This document shows positions 44,840-57,353 of a DNA stretch of 64,000 nucleotides, one piece after another (the stretch's first letter is position 1; the number at the start of each line of letters is the position of its first letter). The stretch spans positions 16,811,280 to 16,875,279 of the forward strand of contig NC_049994.1 of NCBI RefSeq assembly GCF_000003815.2, read 5' to 3'. This DNA is from Branchiostoma floridae. Its lineage: Eukaryota; Chordata; Leptocardii; Amphioxiformes; Branchiostomatidae. The position numbers were made by a program, and so were the translations under genes. A model generated the notes under the pieces. It saw nothing but the letters and a program-made list of their open reading frames with translations, was not told the DNA's origin and did not search any database.

Positions 44840-46350
44840 GTATCTTAAAGAGCCGAATATTCAAATACCAAAAAGTAGCCAAGTTGTACTTGACTGATTT
44901 TTTTTCAGTGCATCTTACTACCAGATGGGATCCTGCATAATCAAGGTTGAGAATATTCAGTCAAAGTTTGATATGATGACATGAATAAGGACGTGTCCAG
45001 AGAGATAAAAAAATAGAGGGGACATACAACGTGTCAAAGTTGGACCTATAGATTCTCAGCTCTTGTCTTTATCCTACACAAAATGAAAAGTAAAATCCTC
45101 AATTGCACTTTTTAAGGACAGGGACTCTATAAAGCCGAACATTCAAAGGCAATAAAATAGCCAATTATCGACGTAATCGATCCTTCAGCTCGTCTGGCTA
45201 CCCAGCAAAATGACTGACACATAATCAAAGCTATGAATATTCAGTCAAGTTACACATCCTCAAGCATACGGGTAGGTTGCTAAGGAATTCTGGTGAAATC
45301 TATCAGGTTGTACAATAGGCAATTAATTTCAGACTGTGTCGTAATGTCAGTGTTCTTGTTCTATTGTTGTGTAATGTGTCCACTGTGGATTCTTAGAATC
45401 GATGCAACTTAGGGCGTTTGTCAGCAACCGTATCTCTGCTATGTCGATTTTCTTTGAGTAAAAAATAAACTTAATAAAGCACACTTTGAAGGGTAAGGCC
45501 ATGTCTAAAGAGAGCTAAAATTAAAAGGTCACAGCGTAGCCAAAGATAGACCGTATTGATTTTACAGGGCGTGTCACTACCCTTTCAGCGGGTTGACACA
45601 TAATCAACGTTACATGTTCTCGGCCATACTTTGGTATCTTGAAGAGCTGAACGTTAAAAGGCCACGAAGAAGATAAAGATCGGCTTACTTGACTTATCAG
45701 CAGGCAGAAAGATCAGTCTAACATCTTCTGGCGTAATCACTTGAAGGACAAGGACGTGCCTTCATGGGTAGATCAGTGTCCACATAATCAACATGCCCAG
45801 GTCATACTTTGGTGTCTTGAAGAGCTAAGCATTGAAAGGCCACCAAGAAGCTAAAGATGGATCTACCTGACTTATCAGCACTAGTCGCTGCCCTGCAGGC
45901 AGAAAGACACATCATCAGTCTAATATCTTCAAGCGTAATAAGTGGAAGGTCGTGCCTCGATGAGGAAAACTTTCAGACAATCAGACACGCTTGACTCTCT
46001 CTCGAACACCTTCAGTCATACTTAAACCGCCAGAGCTAAAATCCTAAAGGCGATAGACTGATCTGATGAAGCATACTAAAGTTGCATGATCAGTTTAACA
46101 TCAGCATGTGTAATCACTTGAAGGACAAGGCCGTGCCTTGATGAGGAAAACTTTCTAGATCATCAGACATGCCGTAGTTTGACTCTATCTTGAACACAGT
46201 CAGCCATACTAGTTGATGTTACCGTTTGAAGCATAACAACGTACCTAGAGGAGCCATAGACTGCTGAAGTATGTTGAAGTTGGATTTTATTGTTCTGTGC
46301 GTAGGCAATAGGATGGTTGTCACATAGCCCTGGTTAAGTCGTAAACCGGC
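44840..46350. repeat. Old, strongly diverged tandem array
   Basis: Blocks of the form AGAGC-GAACATTCAAAGGC with a following TAGCCA or AGCTAAAGAT recur near 44850, 45132, 45510, 45647, 45820 and 46030. CACATAATCAA, a CATCTTC-GCGTAAT-ACTTGAAGGACAAGG set and GTGCCTTGATGAGGAAAACTTTC also recur. Unit length varies from about 140 to 380 bases. Confidence 0.65.
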
Positions 46351-47354
46351 GAGGACGTTTACGAATAATTGTTATATCAGTCATTCAAACAGCGACTCCA
46401 CCAAACGAACTTAAAAGCTTAATCTCAGTCCACGTCTAAAAGGTAGTCCTATAGCCTGGCATCTGGTGAAATTATAAGAGTTGATGTTACTAAATGGGGG
46501 TTCGACAATGTTTCTAAAAACAAGAACAATAAGAAATTATGACAATAATGCTACTTGCTACAATTAAAAAGGGTGGTTCCTTGTGTACAAGACCATTACA
46601 GATGATGAATAATGCGTTGAAAACGTCAAAATGTTTACCTCTAGCATCCGTGGCAATATGGTCCAAGTCACCAACTGAGCATCTTCTTTCTGTTAAGAAG
46701 TTCAATACCATCCACATCAAATCACGACTTTGTGAGCGGATGAATTGTGATGAAATTTACATTAGATGGTAAGATTTTGCCCTCAAAGATTATTATTGTG
46801 CCTCAAGTGATTTTAAAAGTCGTTAATTACACTATCTTGATGAATTACTAACTTGCCGAGTGCTGTTAGCAGGACATATAGTTGTGTAGATACCGGTATT
46901 TTCCCAAGGTATGGCGCTTGTATCGTTGATTAAAAGAAGACTAGTAAGTAATTTACTTGCACGTCTACTTTTAGCTGACATGCCATGAAATATACAATGA
47001 ATCAAAGGAAATAATGAAATCGTATTCAGCTGCTAGATATTACCTACCGTTTTATTGCATAGATTTGTTACTGCTATACTTTTTCATTACGTCTTTTTAT
47101 CATACTCGATAAATCAATGGTTTGTTCGTCCTGTCCATATGAGTCAAAGCTCATTTGAAAGGAAGGTGTGCGAAACCTTAGATTAAATCAATTACGTTTT
47201 ATCTGTGCAGTCGTAATTTCTATTTTGCTGATGAAGGAAGTGTATTATTACTTACGAGAAGCGAAAAGTAATCCAAACTTTATGACCTCACTACACAATA
47301 CTACCCTGAGGCTGGGCTGGACGGTGCTGTTAAACGACTGTCTATAAGAATAAA
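46351..47354. other. Unassigned stretch
   Basis: Short frames only; no repeat recognised. Confidence 0.45.
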
Positions 47355-47637
47355 AAGGTGCCCGTATATCTGTAACAGATGTTTAAGGTTGGCACCCATC
47401 TCCATTTTTGTAGCCCCTGAGCCACACATTTGTCTAGCCACTACAGCAGGGGGCTGGCCCGCTGGTAGTGATGTGATTTTAACTCACATTTTCTCCCTCA
47501 TAAGTGCTGGGTGCTTAGCAGAGAAAGCAGCATGTGCCATAGTTAAAGTCTCTGGTATGACTCAGCCGGGGATGGAACTCACGACCTACCGAATGCAAGG
47601 CGAACAATCTACCCACTCGGCCATTGCACTGTTTATA
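47355..47637 (-). mobile_element. Second tRNA-derived SINE family, near-complete copy
   Basis: Matches 30448-30722 throughout: CACCCATCTCCATTTTTGTA, CACTACAGCAGGGGGC, GAAAGCAGCATGTGCCAT and the minus-strand head beginning TGCAATGGCCGAGTGGGTAG. The 101-codon plus frame across it is not a gene. Confidence 0.75.
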
Positions 47638-48134
47638 AATCTTTTATGTTACACATTGCAAAATCTATTATGTTACTATTACACTACTTTATAGCCGCAG
47701 TTCAAACTTGAAATAGACTTTTGCAAAGTTTCACTTAAAAGTTGAAGCAAACTCGGACATATTGCTTTACCAATTGCAAAGGCATAACCGGTTGTGCAAG
47801 GTTCGTTTATCAAGTAATTGGAAAAGTTGTCCGTTTTTGCGGCCAGTATATGCGTTTTGTCTCCTGCTATCCATCATACATTATTAGAAAGGTTCCAGTG
47901 GACGCCCAGGGAAATTTTGACGTCACATCTAGTTTGTCGAGAGACGCTAACCAGTCGGTTAGAAACAGAAAGTAAATGTAAAGAAGCTGCTTGGAAGACC
48001 AGAACGCATTCTCGAAGGACTGCTGGCTACAAGAGTTATTATAGCGTTAGCAAGTTTAAAGTTTCTTTTCCATCTCTTGGGTGGTGGGAGTCGGTATCAA
48101 TAGCTTTAGTACTATGCAAAGCCAAAGTTCACCG
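47638..48134. other. Unassigned stretch
   Basis: Overlapping plus frames of 77 and 110 codons (47742-48150) run into the next SINE; no domain seen. Confidence 0.4.
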
Positions 48135-48330
48135 CCATCTTCTGTGGTAGCGTAAGGAGTCCAGTGGTTAGCGGCCCTGCCTCTGGAACTAGACGTCGTG
48201 AGTTCGATTTCGCGGTGTCGCTCAGCCTACATGCACTCTACCGGAAAGGGTCGCAGTCCTTAGGATGGGATGTTAAGCCGTGGTCCGCTGTTCACTGTAC
48301 AATGAACCTGTACATAGCGTCTGTCCTCTC
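48135..48330 (+). mobile_element. Third tRNA-derived SINE-like element
   Basis: AGTCCAGTGGTTAGCG (box A-like) and GTGAGTTCGATTTCGCGG (box B-like) form a tRNA-like head, followed by GGATGGGATGTTAAGCCGTG and GTCCGCTGTTCACTG. The body differs from the other two SINE families. Confidence 0.55.
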
Positions 48331-50889
48331 TGCCTCGACCAGTAGAAGACTAGCTCTTACAATTAATTGAGATAAAACTGGTTGAGATCACTCTCTTTCT
48401 TTGCATAGTAACCTACATGTATATCCCTCCCAAATGTAGATCAGTGCCCAGTTTTATCTTCTAACATAGTAAACTATATCTGCTCAAACAGCCCAGGTTC
48501 ACCAGTACTTCCGCTACCTTTCTGAGGACTGCAGAAATGTTGGCATGAAACCCGATCTCTTGACATTCTCGACCCGAGAGCGGACGTAAGCTACATATAA
48601 CTACGTCAGCAAGTCACCCGGATCCGCAAAAGGCCGACCCACTCAGCGCGCTGCCTTTCTTGTTGGATCAACCATAAGTCCTTATTCATCAGAGTCATTT
48701 GTATTCAAACATGCGCTTCGGGCAGTAACACTGACTCCTATCTAACTTTTGATGACTACCTTGCGCGGTAATATAAAACCTGATATAGAGCGAATCATTG
48801 AAACCGACACTTTGGCTAAACATCCTTAAGCACTTCAAACAAGGACTCATCAGTGGATCTAACACGAAGTGGCCAACACTTAACTAGAAATGGACTTCTT
48901 GAAACATTGCCAGCGAAGTACAACCATCTATGACATTCTCGGAGTAGGTCTCCATATGGTTTTCAGCATAAACATGCATGGAAGCTACATACTGGTGGAT
49001 CTCTTCTAATTTCCTCCGGGAAAAGTCAAGAGTAACCCTGGAAATTGCAAGGAAGAAGAATGGCTAGAGATCTCTATCAGATAAGCTGACAATGTCTTAA
49101 AGAAAGTACATTTCACCTGCGTCTCTATTTCTGACTGTGCACAAGTACGCTCCCTGTCTTAGCTGGGCTCCGTCGCTTCAAAATGAGAGGATTATGTTAG
49201 TTGGAACGCTATCGTACCGGGCCCAACATAATTATCTAACAACAAAGACAGAGAGTCAGAAGAGTTTGGCCAAGAAAGGGAAAAGTTTTTTTAATGTAGT
49301 TCCACTTTTCCGAACAAACGCAGGTTTTCTTTTCTGAAGTAATATCTAAAAACCTTATAATTATTTACTTAAATTTAACTGAGGTGGCGCTGGGGTGGTG
49401 GTGGGTTCAGGGAAGACTAATCATAGACGTCCACACTCCCTTGCCGACAGGGACCACAAGAAGGAGAACAAGAAATCCCGTGATGAAAACGAATCACATG
49501 ACCCAGACCAAAGGGCCGAACCAAGTCTTTTATTGGTTGACAATTACTCGAAATCTCCCAAGGGGAGAATTTCTCCCACATACGAACTTGGGCCTATTTG
49601 AATTGCAGAAGGACCGCCTCGAATTCCATTTCAGAAACACTGACATGAACATTGGCGTTGTTTTCTGGGAGCTGCACACAAAAAGCAGTTTACAAATCAG
49701 TCAAATCAACAGTTCTTATCCATAGTTTAAACTGCTGTAGAGGGCATAGCGCTTTCTAAATTATAATTTTAGTGAGCTTTCCGTGTGTGTTACGAGCTCG
49801 TATTGTCTACTTGATAGTCCTAAGATGCATGGAACAGATTCGAAAGTTAGAACAACCTACGATACGCATCTTTAGTATGATCTATGCTGCACTTCTTGTC
49901 GCCGCGAAAATATATTTTCCTCTTAGATCTTCTCATGCCGGACATAAAGACAAATGCTCCCTTTGATCACGTCTGCCGTGATCGACTATATCCCCTGTTC
50001 TGTATCTGCCTGGTTACGGCATCTGTCTAGCTCCCCCGACCCTGTGATCATTCAGTGCACCACACATCACAAAAGACTACAGAAGTATAAATTTTCATCC
50101 CACACATGCACTGCATAGTCTTTTGTAGACTACATTCATTTTCTAGACGTTCAACTCACAGGGAGTTGTCATGTGTTTTATCTCAAACAATTGTGGAGTA
50201 ATAAAGAAAAAGCATAACATCATTTTGTCTTCGGCGTCTGTATTTTTTAAGCATACAACATTGCCATCTCCAAACATTTACAGTCCGTGTGATATTTTAC
50301 AGGAATCTCCTTTTTCATCATGGCAGTCTTGTCTGATAGTATCTTAAGTGAAAACTTTTGCCGTGCCTTGAATTTGAAAAAGTCTTGGAATCGAATAGGG
50401 AATGACAGTCATGCTAGCTTCAGGCCTAGGGGCGTCGCTCAACTTACGGATATTGACACCCATTGACTAGGCTGTCCAGTATCTAGTAACATCATGTCCG
50501 TTTGAATCAACTTGGCCGAGTAGTATTGATGGGGTCAAACGAATCAATATAAGAAAATACGCCCTCATATCCACTGATGAAAGATATACATCTATTTGGA
50601 AGATCCTTGGTCAATTCCTCCTCAAAGTTGCATTTAATCCTAACAGTACGAAGACGACCAAACTTTACCGGTACCTTGTGTAAATAGTGCAAACACCACA
50701 TTTTCTGTTACAATCTAGTACAATTTCATTCTAGTCTTAAGACTATTACTATGCCATATCTTATTGTGTTAGCGTTATGGTTTGCATTTGGGGATAATCA
50801 TTGAAGTCAGGGATAGTTAAATCACGCTCACAATCATTAACTGTAAACGAAAACAGCTTTCAAAGTATTTCCACCATTTCCATGATGTT
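48331..50889. other. Long unassigned stretch
   Basis: A 113-codon plus frame at 49384-49725 overlaps another frame and has no domain I recognise. Nothing else noted. Confidence 0.4.
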
Positions 50890-50892
50890 TAA

Positions 50893-50965
50893 TATTGGAA
50901 TCTTTATTGCAAATTCATGCCCGAAGGCTAATTGCAAATATACATGGAGGTACGAGGGTGATCAT
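50893..50965 (+). mobile_element. Dispersed repeat (LINE 3'-end-like), copy 3
   Basis: TTTATTGCAAATTCATGCCC and GAAGGCTAATTGCAAAT match the start of copies at 24195 and 25905. Confidence 0.5.
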
Positions 50966-52302
50966 GATACTGCATACTAGTAGTATGCAATAACAAAATG
51001 GACATAAAGTGAAATAGGGGTCATCCGCTAGCGATACTTCTATTCTATAATGAATGCTATTGGGCTTGATTTCTTTTCTGTATGCAGTGGAGGATGAAAT
51101 TCCCGACATTCAGGGAGACATAGGCATTGGGAGGTGTTAATAGGAAGACATTTTTGTGGTTCGGTACAATGTGCAAAGCTGAGAAAAATTTTGTTGACTA
51201 GTTTAAACATAAGGTGATAGCTAGTTTTAATGTCAGGTTACAATATAACAGCCAATTGTGAATACCCTTCTCCTGTGGGCACCCATATTTAGAGTGATGG
51301 ATTGTTAACAAAAACTTCTAGCAGTTTTATCAGTGATAAATCGAACACTTTGACAGTTTGGACGGCACTTAACTGCTTCTCAGTGTTTGAAACAAAATTA
51401 CTGTCATCAAATGACCATACTTCTATCTATGATTGGTTACCCGTACGTGCAAAATAAGGATGCTTGAAAATTGTATGCCTTTTCTATTGCACGACGAGGG
51501 ACTTAATACAACTGAGATAAATGCGGCTGATTGGCTAGATTGATAGACTCCTGTTGTATTTTGTAGGTTTATAGGACATTGATGCACCTTCACAGCCGCA
51601 GATGGCTGAGTAAACGACTGGATTGGTGTATTTCTCATCTTATCTAATCTGACACAGTTGCTCACTCACACGTGCGAGTGAAACACCGATAGTTGCCATC
51701 AAAGCGCCATTAGGGTATGTATTGGTGATTCATTTTAACTAAATGCATTTCAGGTGGCACAGTAGAGGAATGCGACAATGCAGAGGTCTATGGTTTGCTT
51801 TCCAAGTAAAGATGCCAAAGTATTTTTTGTTATTTTTCAAATTCACATTCATCTATTGAGCATTAGACCAGAGGTACTTTTGCTTATGTACGTCTTCTGC
51901 TGAAAATGGTAATAAAACAGGCCTGTGAAAGTCAAAATTAACAAAGGGGACTAAAGATTACAACAGTAACATTTAACTAACAATATATATATATAGGTTG
52001 ACTTCAAAATAGTCAGCATCAATCATAACATAAAAGTGATGATGATATAACAACGAAGGAAACTAATATAATTCTAAGTTACACATAAGTCTCATTAACA
52101 ACAATAATGAAACGAAATGAATCATGCCTAATCACATGGTAATGTATTTGCAACATTTGCATAATTGCTCAACATGAACCAAATCCAACGTTGATGTTGC
52201 AGCTGCTGGAGTTGCTGGGTATTCTACTGTATATAAAGTATAGTCCACATTTCAGTTTAGTTCATCCTCGGAGAGGTGACACCATCGTCTCCACAGGTTC
52301 CT
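50966..52302. other. Unassigned stretch
   Basis: No gene or repeat recognised. A short AT dinucleotide run lies near 51983. Confidence 0.45.
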
Positions 52303-52670
52303 ATCCAGCACAGAGCTCTAGCCAGCGTCCGTTTTTTCGTCAATTGACGGAAATTTGCTGCGTGTGATGGAAAAATTTTAAAACCAATCCGTCAACCTTG
52401 ACGGACAAAAATCTGATAAAAGCTCCTTGGTGGAAGCTACAGGCAGCTTGGGGACGCTGTCCATGGCCGTAAAAGCCACACACTGTTTGTTTTGCTATTG
52501 TTATGATTGTTGACAATGTGTGTCGGTGCCCTTTCGCATACGATAATCTCATTAAAACCCGTTTTTCAAGGTATCAGTTCAGTCTCTCTAACTCCTGGAA
52601 TAGTGTTTTCGCGACAGTGGTAATTGGCTGACGGAAAAAAATTCGAGCTGGCTAGAGCCCTGATCCAGCA
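52303..52670. mobile_element. hAT-type non-autonomous element with a perfect 8-bp target duplication
   Basis: The element 52311-52662 (352 bp) begins CAGAGCTCTAGCCAG and, on the other strand, CAGGGCTCTAGCCAG. ATCCAGCA flanks at 52303-52310 and 52663-52670. A CAGRG-type terminus plus an 8-bp duplication is the hAT signature. The inside holds a short inverted repeat around CGTCAATTGACGG and a second GTCAACCTTGACGGAC. There is no transposase; the minus frame 52340-52552 is fortuitous. Confidence 0.9.
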
Positions 52671-52741
52671 TGATCGAACGGAGCTCGCCGGCCTGTAACA
52701 TTAACAGCAGTAATATTAATCACACGTGTTTGTCCGAAAAG

Positions 52742-53088
52742 TACAGTCAAACCTGTATTAGCGACCACCTTTGCATAGCGGTCACCTGGCCATTGCGGTT
52801 ACTTTTTGTCGGTCCCTTTCATTTTTCTTATTGACCTAAGCGTTAAGAAGTAGTCTACATTGGCCACCTGCCAAACGAGGCCACGGCCACACGATTTCCG
52901 GTCCCGTAGATACAGAAACACTGCCTTTTGCAACCATACAGCGGCCGTATGTCACACTGTGCCGAGTTTGAAATCGTAGTTTGCGAGGATGTGGAGTTAC
53001 CAACAGGGTCATTTTGGCGGTAGCGGAAGATACGCGTGCCTGGATTGTTAGAGTCCCTTGAGTGCCGCTATAGACAGGTTTGACTGTA
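52742..53088. mobile_element. Pogo/Tigger-type MITE with TA target duplication
   Basis: The element 52744-53086 (343 bp) has ends CAGTCAAACCTGTATTAGCG and, inverted, CAGTCAAACCTGTCTATAGCG without the last base, each bounded by TA. CAGTCAAACCT-type termini with TA duplication belong to the pogo/Tigger branch of Tc1/mariner. The minus frame 52836-53192 is not a transposase. Confidence 0.85.
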
Positions 53089-53718
53089 TTCCCCTCATGT
53101 GTATGTATTTTAGCCGTGTTACTACACAAAATGTCCATCATTCTGCCAACTTCGTGACCCAACGAATGTGCGCTACTTAGCAAACGTGACACGCATCCAA
53201 TGTGTCAAGTTAAGTTAAGCTTATTGACCTATAAAGTCAATAATATATGACTTTTGTTTATGCCCCAGACGATGCAATTTTCTCCGTTTCTTAATACTTG
53301 TAGTTAATGCAATATTGGATTGCCATTTTATTACCATGCAGCTGCACTTAAGATAAATGTAAACACGACTTATCATTGTTATCTTGAAGGTGACTTACGG
53401 AAGGCCCTATTGAGAAATATAAATTTTTGCTGTAAGTTTCTATGTCCTTTTGTTGGTGTTTGCGTTTGTATTGTAGCTTAATACCACCTGCGATGTGGGC
53501 TTATTATCAAGAGAATGGTTTATTATTGCCATTGACATTAAAAACACTTGCAGCACATTTACAAATGGCTGAATTGTCGTTTTTTCACACTCAGTACTTC
53601 AACCTCTAACTCAAGTTAACACTTTTAAAATGATCGAGTCACAACATAACATCTACCGTTTACAATAACTGGTCAGTTACTATACAAAGAAAGATTCGCT
53701 AGTATTCACAAATTACCC
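53089..53718. other. Unassigned, possible LINE 3' untranslated sequence
   Basis: Lies just downstream (minus strand) of the reverse transcriptase remnant, so part of it is probably that element's 3' end. No clear tail or target duplication was found. Confidence 0.35.
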
Positions 53719-54477
53719 TTAGTCTTGGTTCAGGAGCTTTACACAGTACGGTAATGTGCTATTAGCGAAACGAGCAGTTCTACACCGGAAGTGAGAGAGT
53801 TTGTCTTTGTTTCTTAGAGACCTATCATGGGTATCCCCTCGTCTAGATGGAAGCCAATAACTGAATCTTTCAGAGTTGACAAGAGTTCGTGCAAACCGTA
53901 GGCATAGATTGTCCCTTCTACAGTCTAGTCGACAAAGACCCGAAGTGTTCAGTGCACTGTCGTAAGTGACGTACTCCCGTCCTAGTATAATTCTCAGAGC
54001 CCTCTTCTGCACGCGTTCGACTTTCGATGACAAAACTCTGGTAAGACCGGGGTGCCAGATGACACAGGCGTACTCAAGAAGAGGCCGCACGAAACCGATG
54101 TAGACGAGTACAAGGTCACTTATGTCCAGTCCGTGTTTCTTCAGGTTTCTTATCATATAGAGTCTCTTACTCCCTTTGGTGACGATTGAGGTCACATGTT
54201 GAGTCCATTTGAGGTTGTTCTGGAGGATAAGTCCCAGGACACGTGCTGCCTGGACAACCTGTAGTTGGGTCGGACCAACAGTGATTGCTGGCGGCGGTGG
54301 AGGATTTCTCATGAAGCAAAACACCATCACCATGCACTTAGACGGGTTCAGGGCCATGAAGTTAGTATCAGTCCAACGTGTCAGGCCATTGATGTCGTCC
54401 TGAATCCTTGGTGCCGCAGACACATGTCGTGATTCGGAGACAGACATGTCATCGACATACTTAAACCCATCAAACAG
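53719..54477 (-). pseudogene. 5'-truncated LINE reverse transcriptase (Jockey/CR1-like), C-terminal part
   Basis: The frame reads from near 54477 through the catalytic YVDD box (54448-54459) and then the usual palm/thumb order: NPSKCMVM, VLGLILQNNLKW, a KRLYMIRNLKKHG segment, LLEYACVIWHPGL, VQKRALRIILG, then RR-LCLRFA and a stop after KLLNQD. There is no endonuclease and nothing upstream of FDGFKYVDD, because a stop lies at 54478-54480. This is typical 5' truncation of a non-LTR retrotransposon. The remaining frame is intact (about 252 codons), so insertion may be fairly recent, but the fragment cannot act alone. Clade assignment between Jockey, CR1 and relatives is uncertain. Confidence 0.9.
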
Positions 54478-54680
54478 TTAGGAGGCAATTTTCACGTTCT
54501 CAGCAAATTACACAAATGACTATAAATGTGTAAAGACATGCGTTCTATAGACGTAGACCATGTGGAGTTGGTATTCATCCTTAAAAACAGAATTTTGCAT
54601 GTGAGCTTAGATAATAGCTATAGAATGTACAGCTTCGGTGCAACTGGGTTTCTACTTCCGCAGCTGTTCATATATTTAGG

Positions 54681-54894
54681 CTCTCATTCCGCTAGACGTG
54701 CTGTGAGCTCGCTGCGACCTCACTATGGATTTGTAATTAGAATATCAAGAAAAACTTTAAATTGTGACTGAAGAGACGAGGCGACACACAAAGCATAGAA
54801 TATTCGTATCTTTCTTGAAATTCGCTGAGCTATCCGCCAAATGGCTCAGTCGTAACGCGGTCACAGCGAGGTAGCCATCTTTGTGGAATGAGAT
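54681..54894 (-). mobile_element. Foldback element, family copy B
   Basis: The ends CTCATTCCGCTAGACG and, inverted, CTCATTCCACAAAGATGG bound an interior that on the minus strand reads ATGCTTTGTGTGTCGCCTCG then CTTCAGTCACAATTT, matching copies at 31435 and 36859. It lies only about 200 bases upstream of the LINE fragment's truncated end. Confidence 0.6.
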
Positions 54895-56518
54895 AATAAG
54901 GAGCAGATGTGCCGACATGAAAGTCCTTTAATTACTACTTCGATTGATGACCATGTCATCAGCAGTGGTTTTTCTTAGACCTTGAATTAGGTTTCGTGTT
55001 TGTCACTGCGATCGATCTAACCATCCCATTGGGAACCTATCAAAGTTTAAGGTACGACATTGGAAGACAAATAGTCAACTTAATTAGATAACATTGGTAG
55101 CTCAATCTTAATCACCAAGAATTGCTCCGTATCTTCGTGACATAAACGGAGGTGAGGGCTCCAAGTTGAATACATTGGGTCTTTTCGATGTAGGTTCGAT
55201 TAGAAATGCAGTTGTATGTACAAAGTAACAGGAAATATATTTAGCCATAATGTACAGAACTCTATGTATGTTTTCGGAGATCGCAGCATATGTAAGTCTA
55301 TTTTAATCAAAACAGACAAAACGCTTTCTTCTAAGTTTCTCTTGATGACATTTGTACACCTGCCGTTTACATGGAACTTTTATAAAGTATAGAAGTATTA
55401 AGGAATTATGCATACAATAACCATTGTTAATTAAACAGGGAGTATCGATTTTGTTTCAAATGTACAGTGATTAAAAGAACATAATTTTCTATGAATAATA
55501 TACAAATCTATCGCGCTCGTACTCAATTTTAATTTTGGAAGAGTAGATGTTGATACTAGGTATCAAAGTTTACATTTCATTACGATTCAACTTTGTCGAC
55601 ACGATGTGCCCAAACTGTTCAAAGTTCCTTCTGTTAGTACAATCCGGTATCTCCAAATTGCCCCACTGTTGGTTAGATTGATAATCCTGTCGATCTGTGT
55701 TGAGTTTCGTGCCAATAATCTGAACCACAAAGCGCCCTGATGTTATGACTGAGGTTGAGAATACATGATCTGCCCCGGGGGCAACTATCTTTGATCAAGA
55801 CGATAGAGCGAGAGGTCGGTCACGGGCATCTGTACCGACGTGCATCAGAGACTTCACCTTAGCGAAACGCTTTAAAGGTGAATGATCAAAGGAGTAGACA
55901 CCGACTCCCTGACGTACGGACCTCGTACAGGGTAACACAGCAGGATGTCATGGGAAATTAGGCTGTTTTTAATGGAAAAACTTTATCATATATGTGTTTA
56001 TTAGGTCTAGTTTGTAAATACTAGTTGTCTACGTAATGTATATCTCTATGTAGTTTGTATGACCTTGTTTTACGTTAGGTCCAAAAGGATTAGCCACTTA
56101 TGTATTTATTATGTATGTATTTGCGCTTGCTCTTCCTCGGCGACATGGTAGAAGAAGAAGGATGCTGATTGCAGATCGAATAGCAAAGCGTGGCAGCGTG
56201 CTTGCGCGTCTCAGAGCGGAGTGTCTCTGACGACGGACGTTATCTATTTATAAGACAGAAGGAGCTGGCTCCTTCCCGTTGACTCATCTTTACAACCTAC
56301 TGAGTCAGGATAGATTGGGGATGTTCCCTGCTGAGATAATCCGGTGTCCATCTGAAGTGGACCCGCTATAAGTGTCCACGTGCGGCTTTCCGAGAAGAAG
56401 TCATTACTGAATTCAAAACTCAAATGAATAATACATACATCCATTTACATGTTAGCTGATAGACTTGATTAAGTATCACGTATCAAGTAACACGATTAGG
56501 TTCTGGATTTGTTAGAAT
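54895..56518. other. Unassigned stretch
   Basis: No gene or repeat recognised. A patch at 55790-55940 is GC-richer and CpG-bearing. Confidence 0.4.
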
Positions 56519-56712
56519 AGAATTGATTACTATGGTAACATCAAAAAGTCGTACTTTGACACTTTCTCCTTCATTTTCTTAAAACGTCGTGTCGTGTAGA
56601 AATACGCGAGTTTTTTAATGAAAAAATTGTGCATGATTTTTAGGCATTAGGTCTTTAAAAATAGAATTTATGACTATTGTTACGTCGAAAAGTCCTACTT
56701 TGACAATTTCAA
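56519..56712. repeat. Imperfect duplication, period about 144 bp
   Basis: AATTGATTACTATGGTAACA followed by AAAAGTCGTACTTTGACA near 56521 is repeated near 56665 as AATTTATGACTATTGTTACG and AAAAGTCCTACTTTGACA. Confidence 0.6.
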
Positions 56713-57009
56713 TGTGTCGTGCAATATAGTAACTAAATCAGTCTGCAGGTCTCGGAACTACTATATTTGGTAATTGGCCTTCTCAGATGACAGAAGGTTA
56801 CCGCTTTCAGTTTATCAACCTTCCGGACCAAGGTCACGCACAAGGTGGTGACCTTGAGGTCCCAACGTACTCCTTAAAAGGCCTTAAAGCCATTTTTACC
56901 TGTCTCGGTGTATCGGTGTATTTCAGGTCGGTCCGGAGCCAATCCATGATGCAACTATAACAAGAAAGCTTTTAAAAAAAGCTGGCCGGGGCGCATTTGG
57001 AAGGACTAC
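56713..57009. other. Unassigned stretch
   Basis: Nothing recognised. Confidence 0.45.
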
Positions 57010-57353
57010 CTCAAAATTTCATGTTGTGTTCCAGTAAAATGTGCATCATTATTAAACTAGAAGTTTATATCTAAAATCTATGGGAAGTTGGCTGGAAACC
57101 TTTGTTCACTGGTATAATTGGATTTTCCGGCGTACTTTTGTGGGCGGAATTGTATCCCTTGTGTGCGCTGTGTGCCGGATATAAAAATCGTAAAAGAAAC
57201 TCCGGTGCGAGACCACAGCCAAAGGCGGGAAGAGGTCCCGGATGTGCATTGTCGTTCATAATGTGTATACCAGTAGGTTCAACTGATAAGAAAACATTTT
57301 CTGCTTGTACTGGGACAACCTCAAAATTGCATGTTGTGTTCCAGTTAAAGTTG
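57010..57353. repeat. Pair of 35-bp direct repeats 309 bp apart
   Basis: ACCTCAAAATTTCATGTTGT with GTTCCAGTAAA (57013 onward) is repeated as ACCTCAAAATTGCATGTTGT with GTTCCAGTTAA (57319 onward). The right copy lies in the tail of the protease pseudogene, so the segment between may be an insertion or duplication that broke the gene. Confidence 0.6.
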
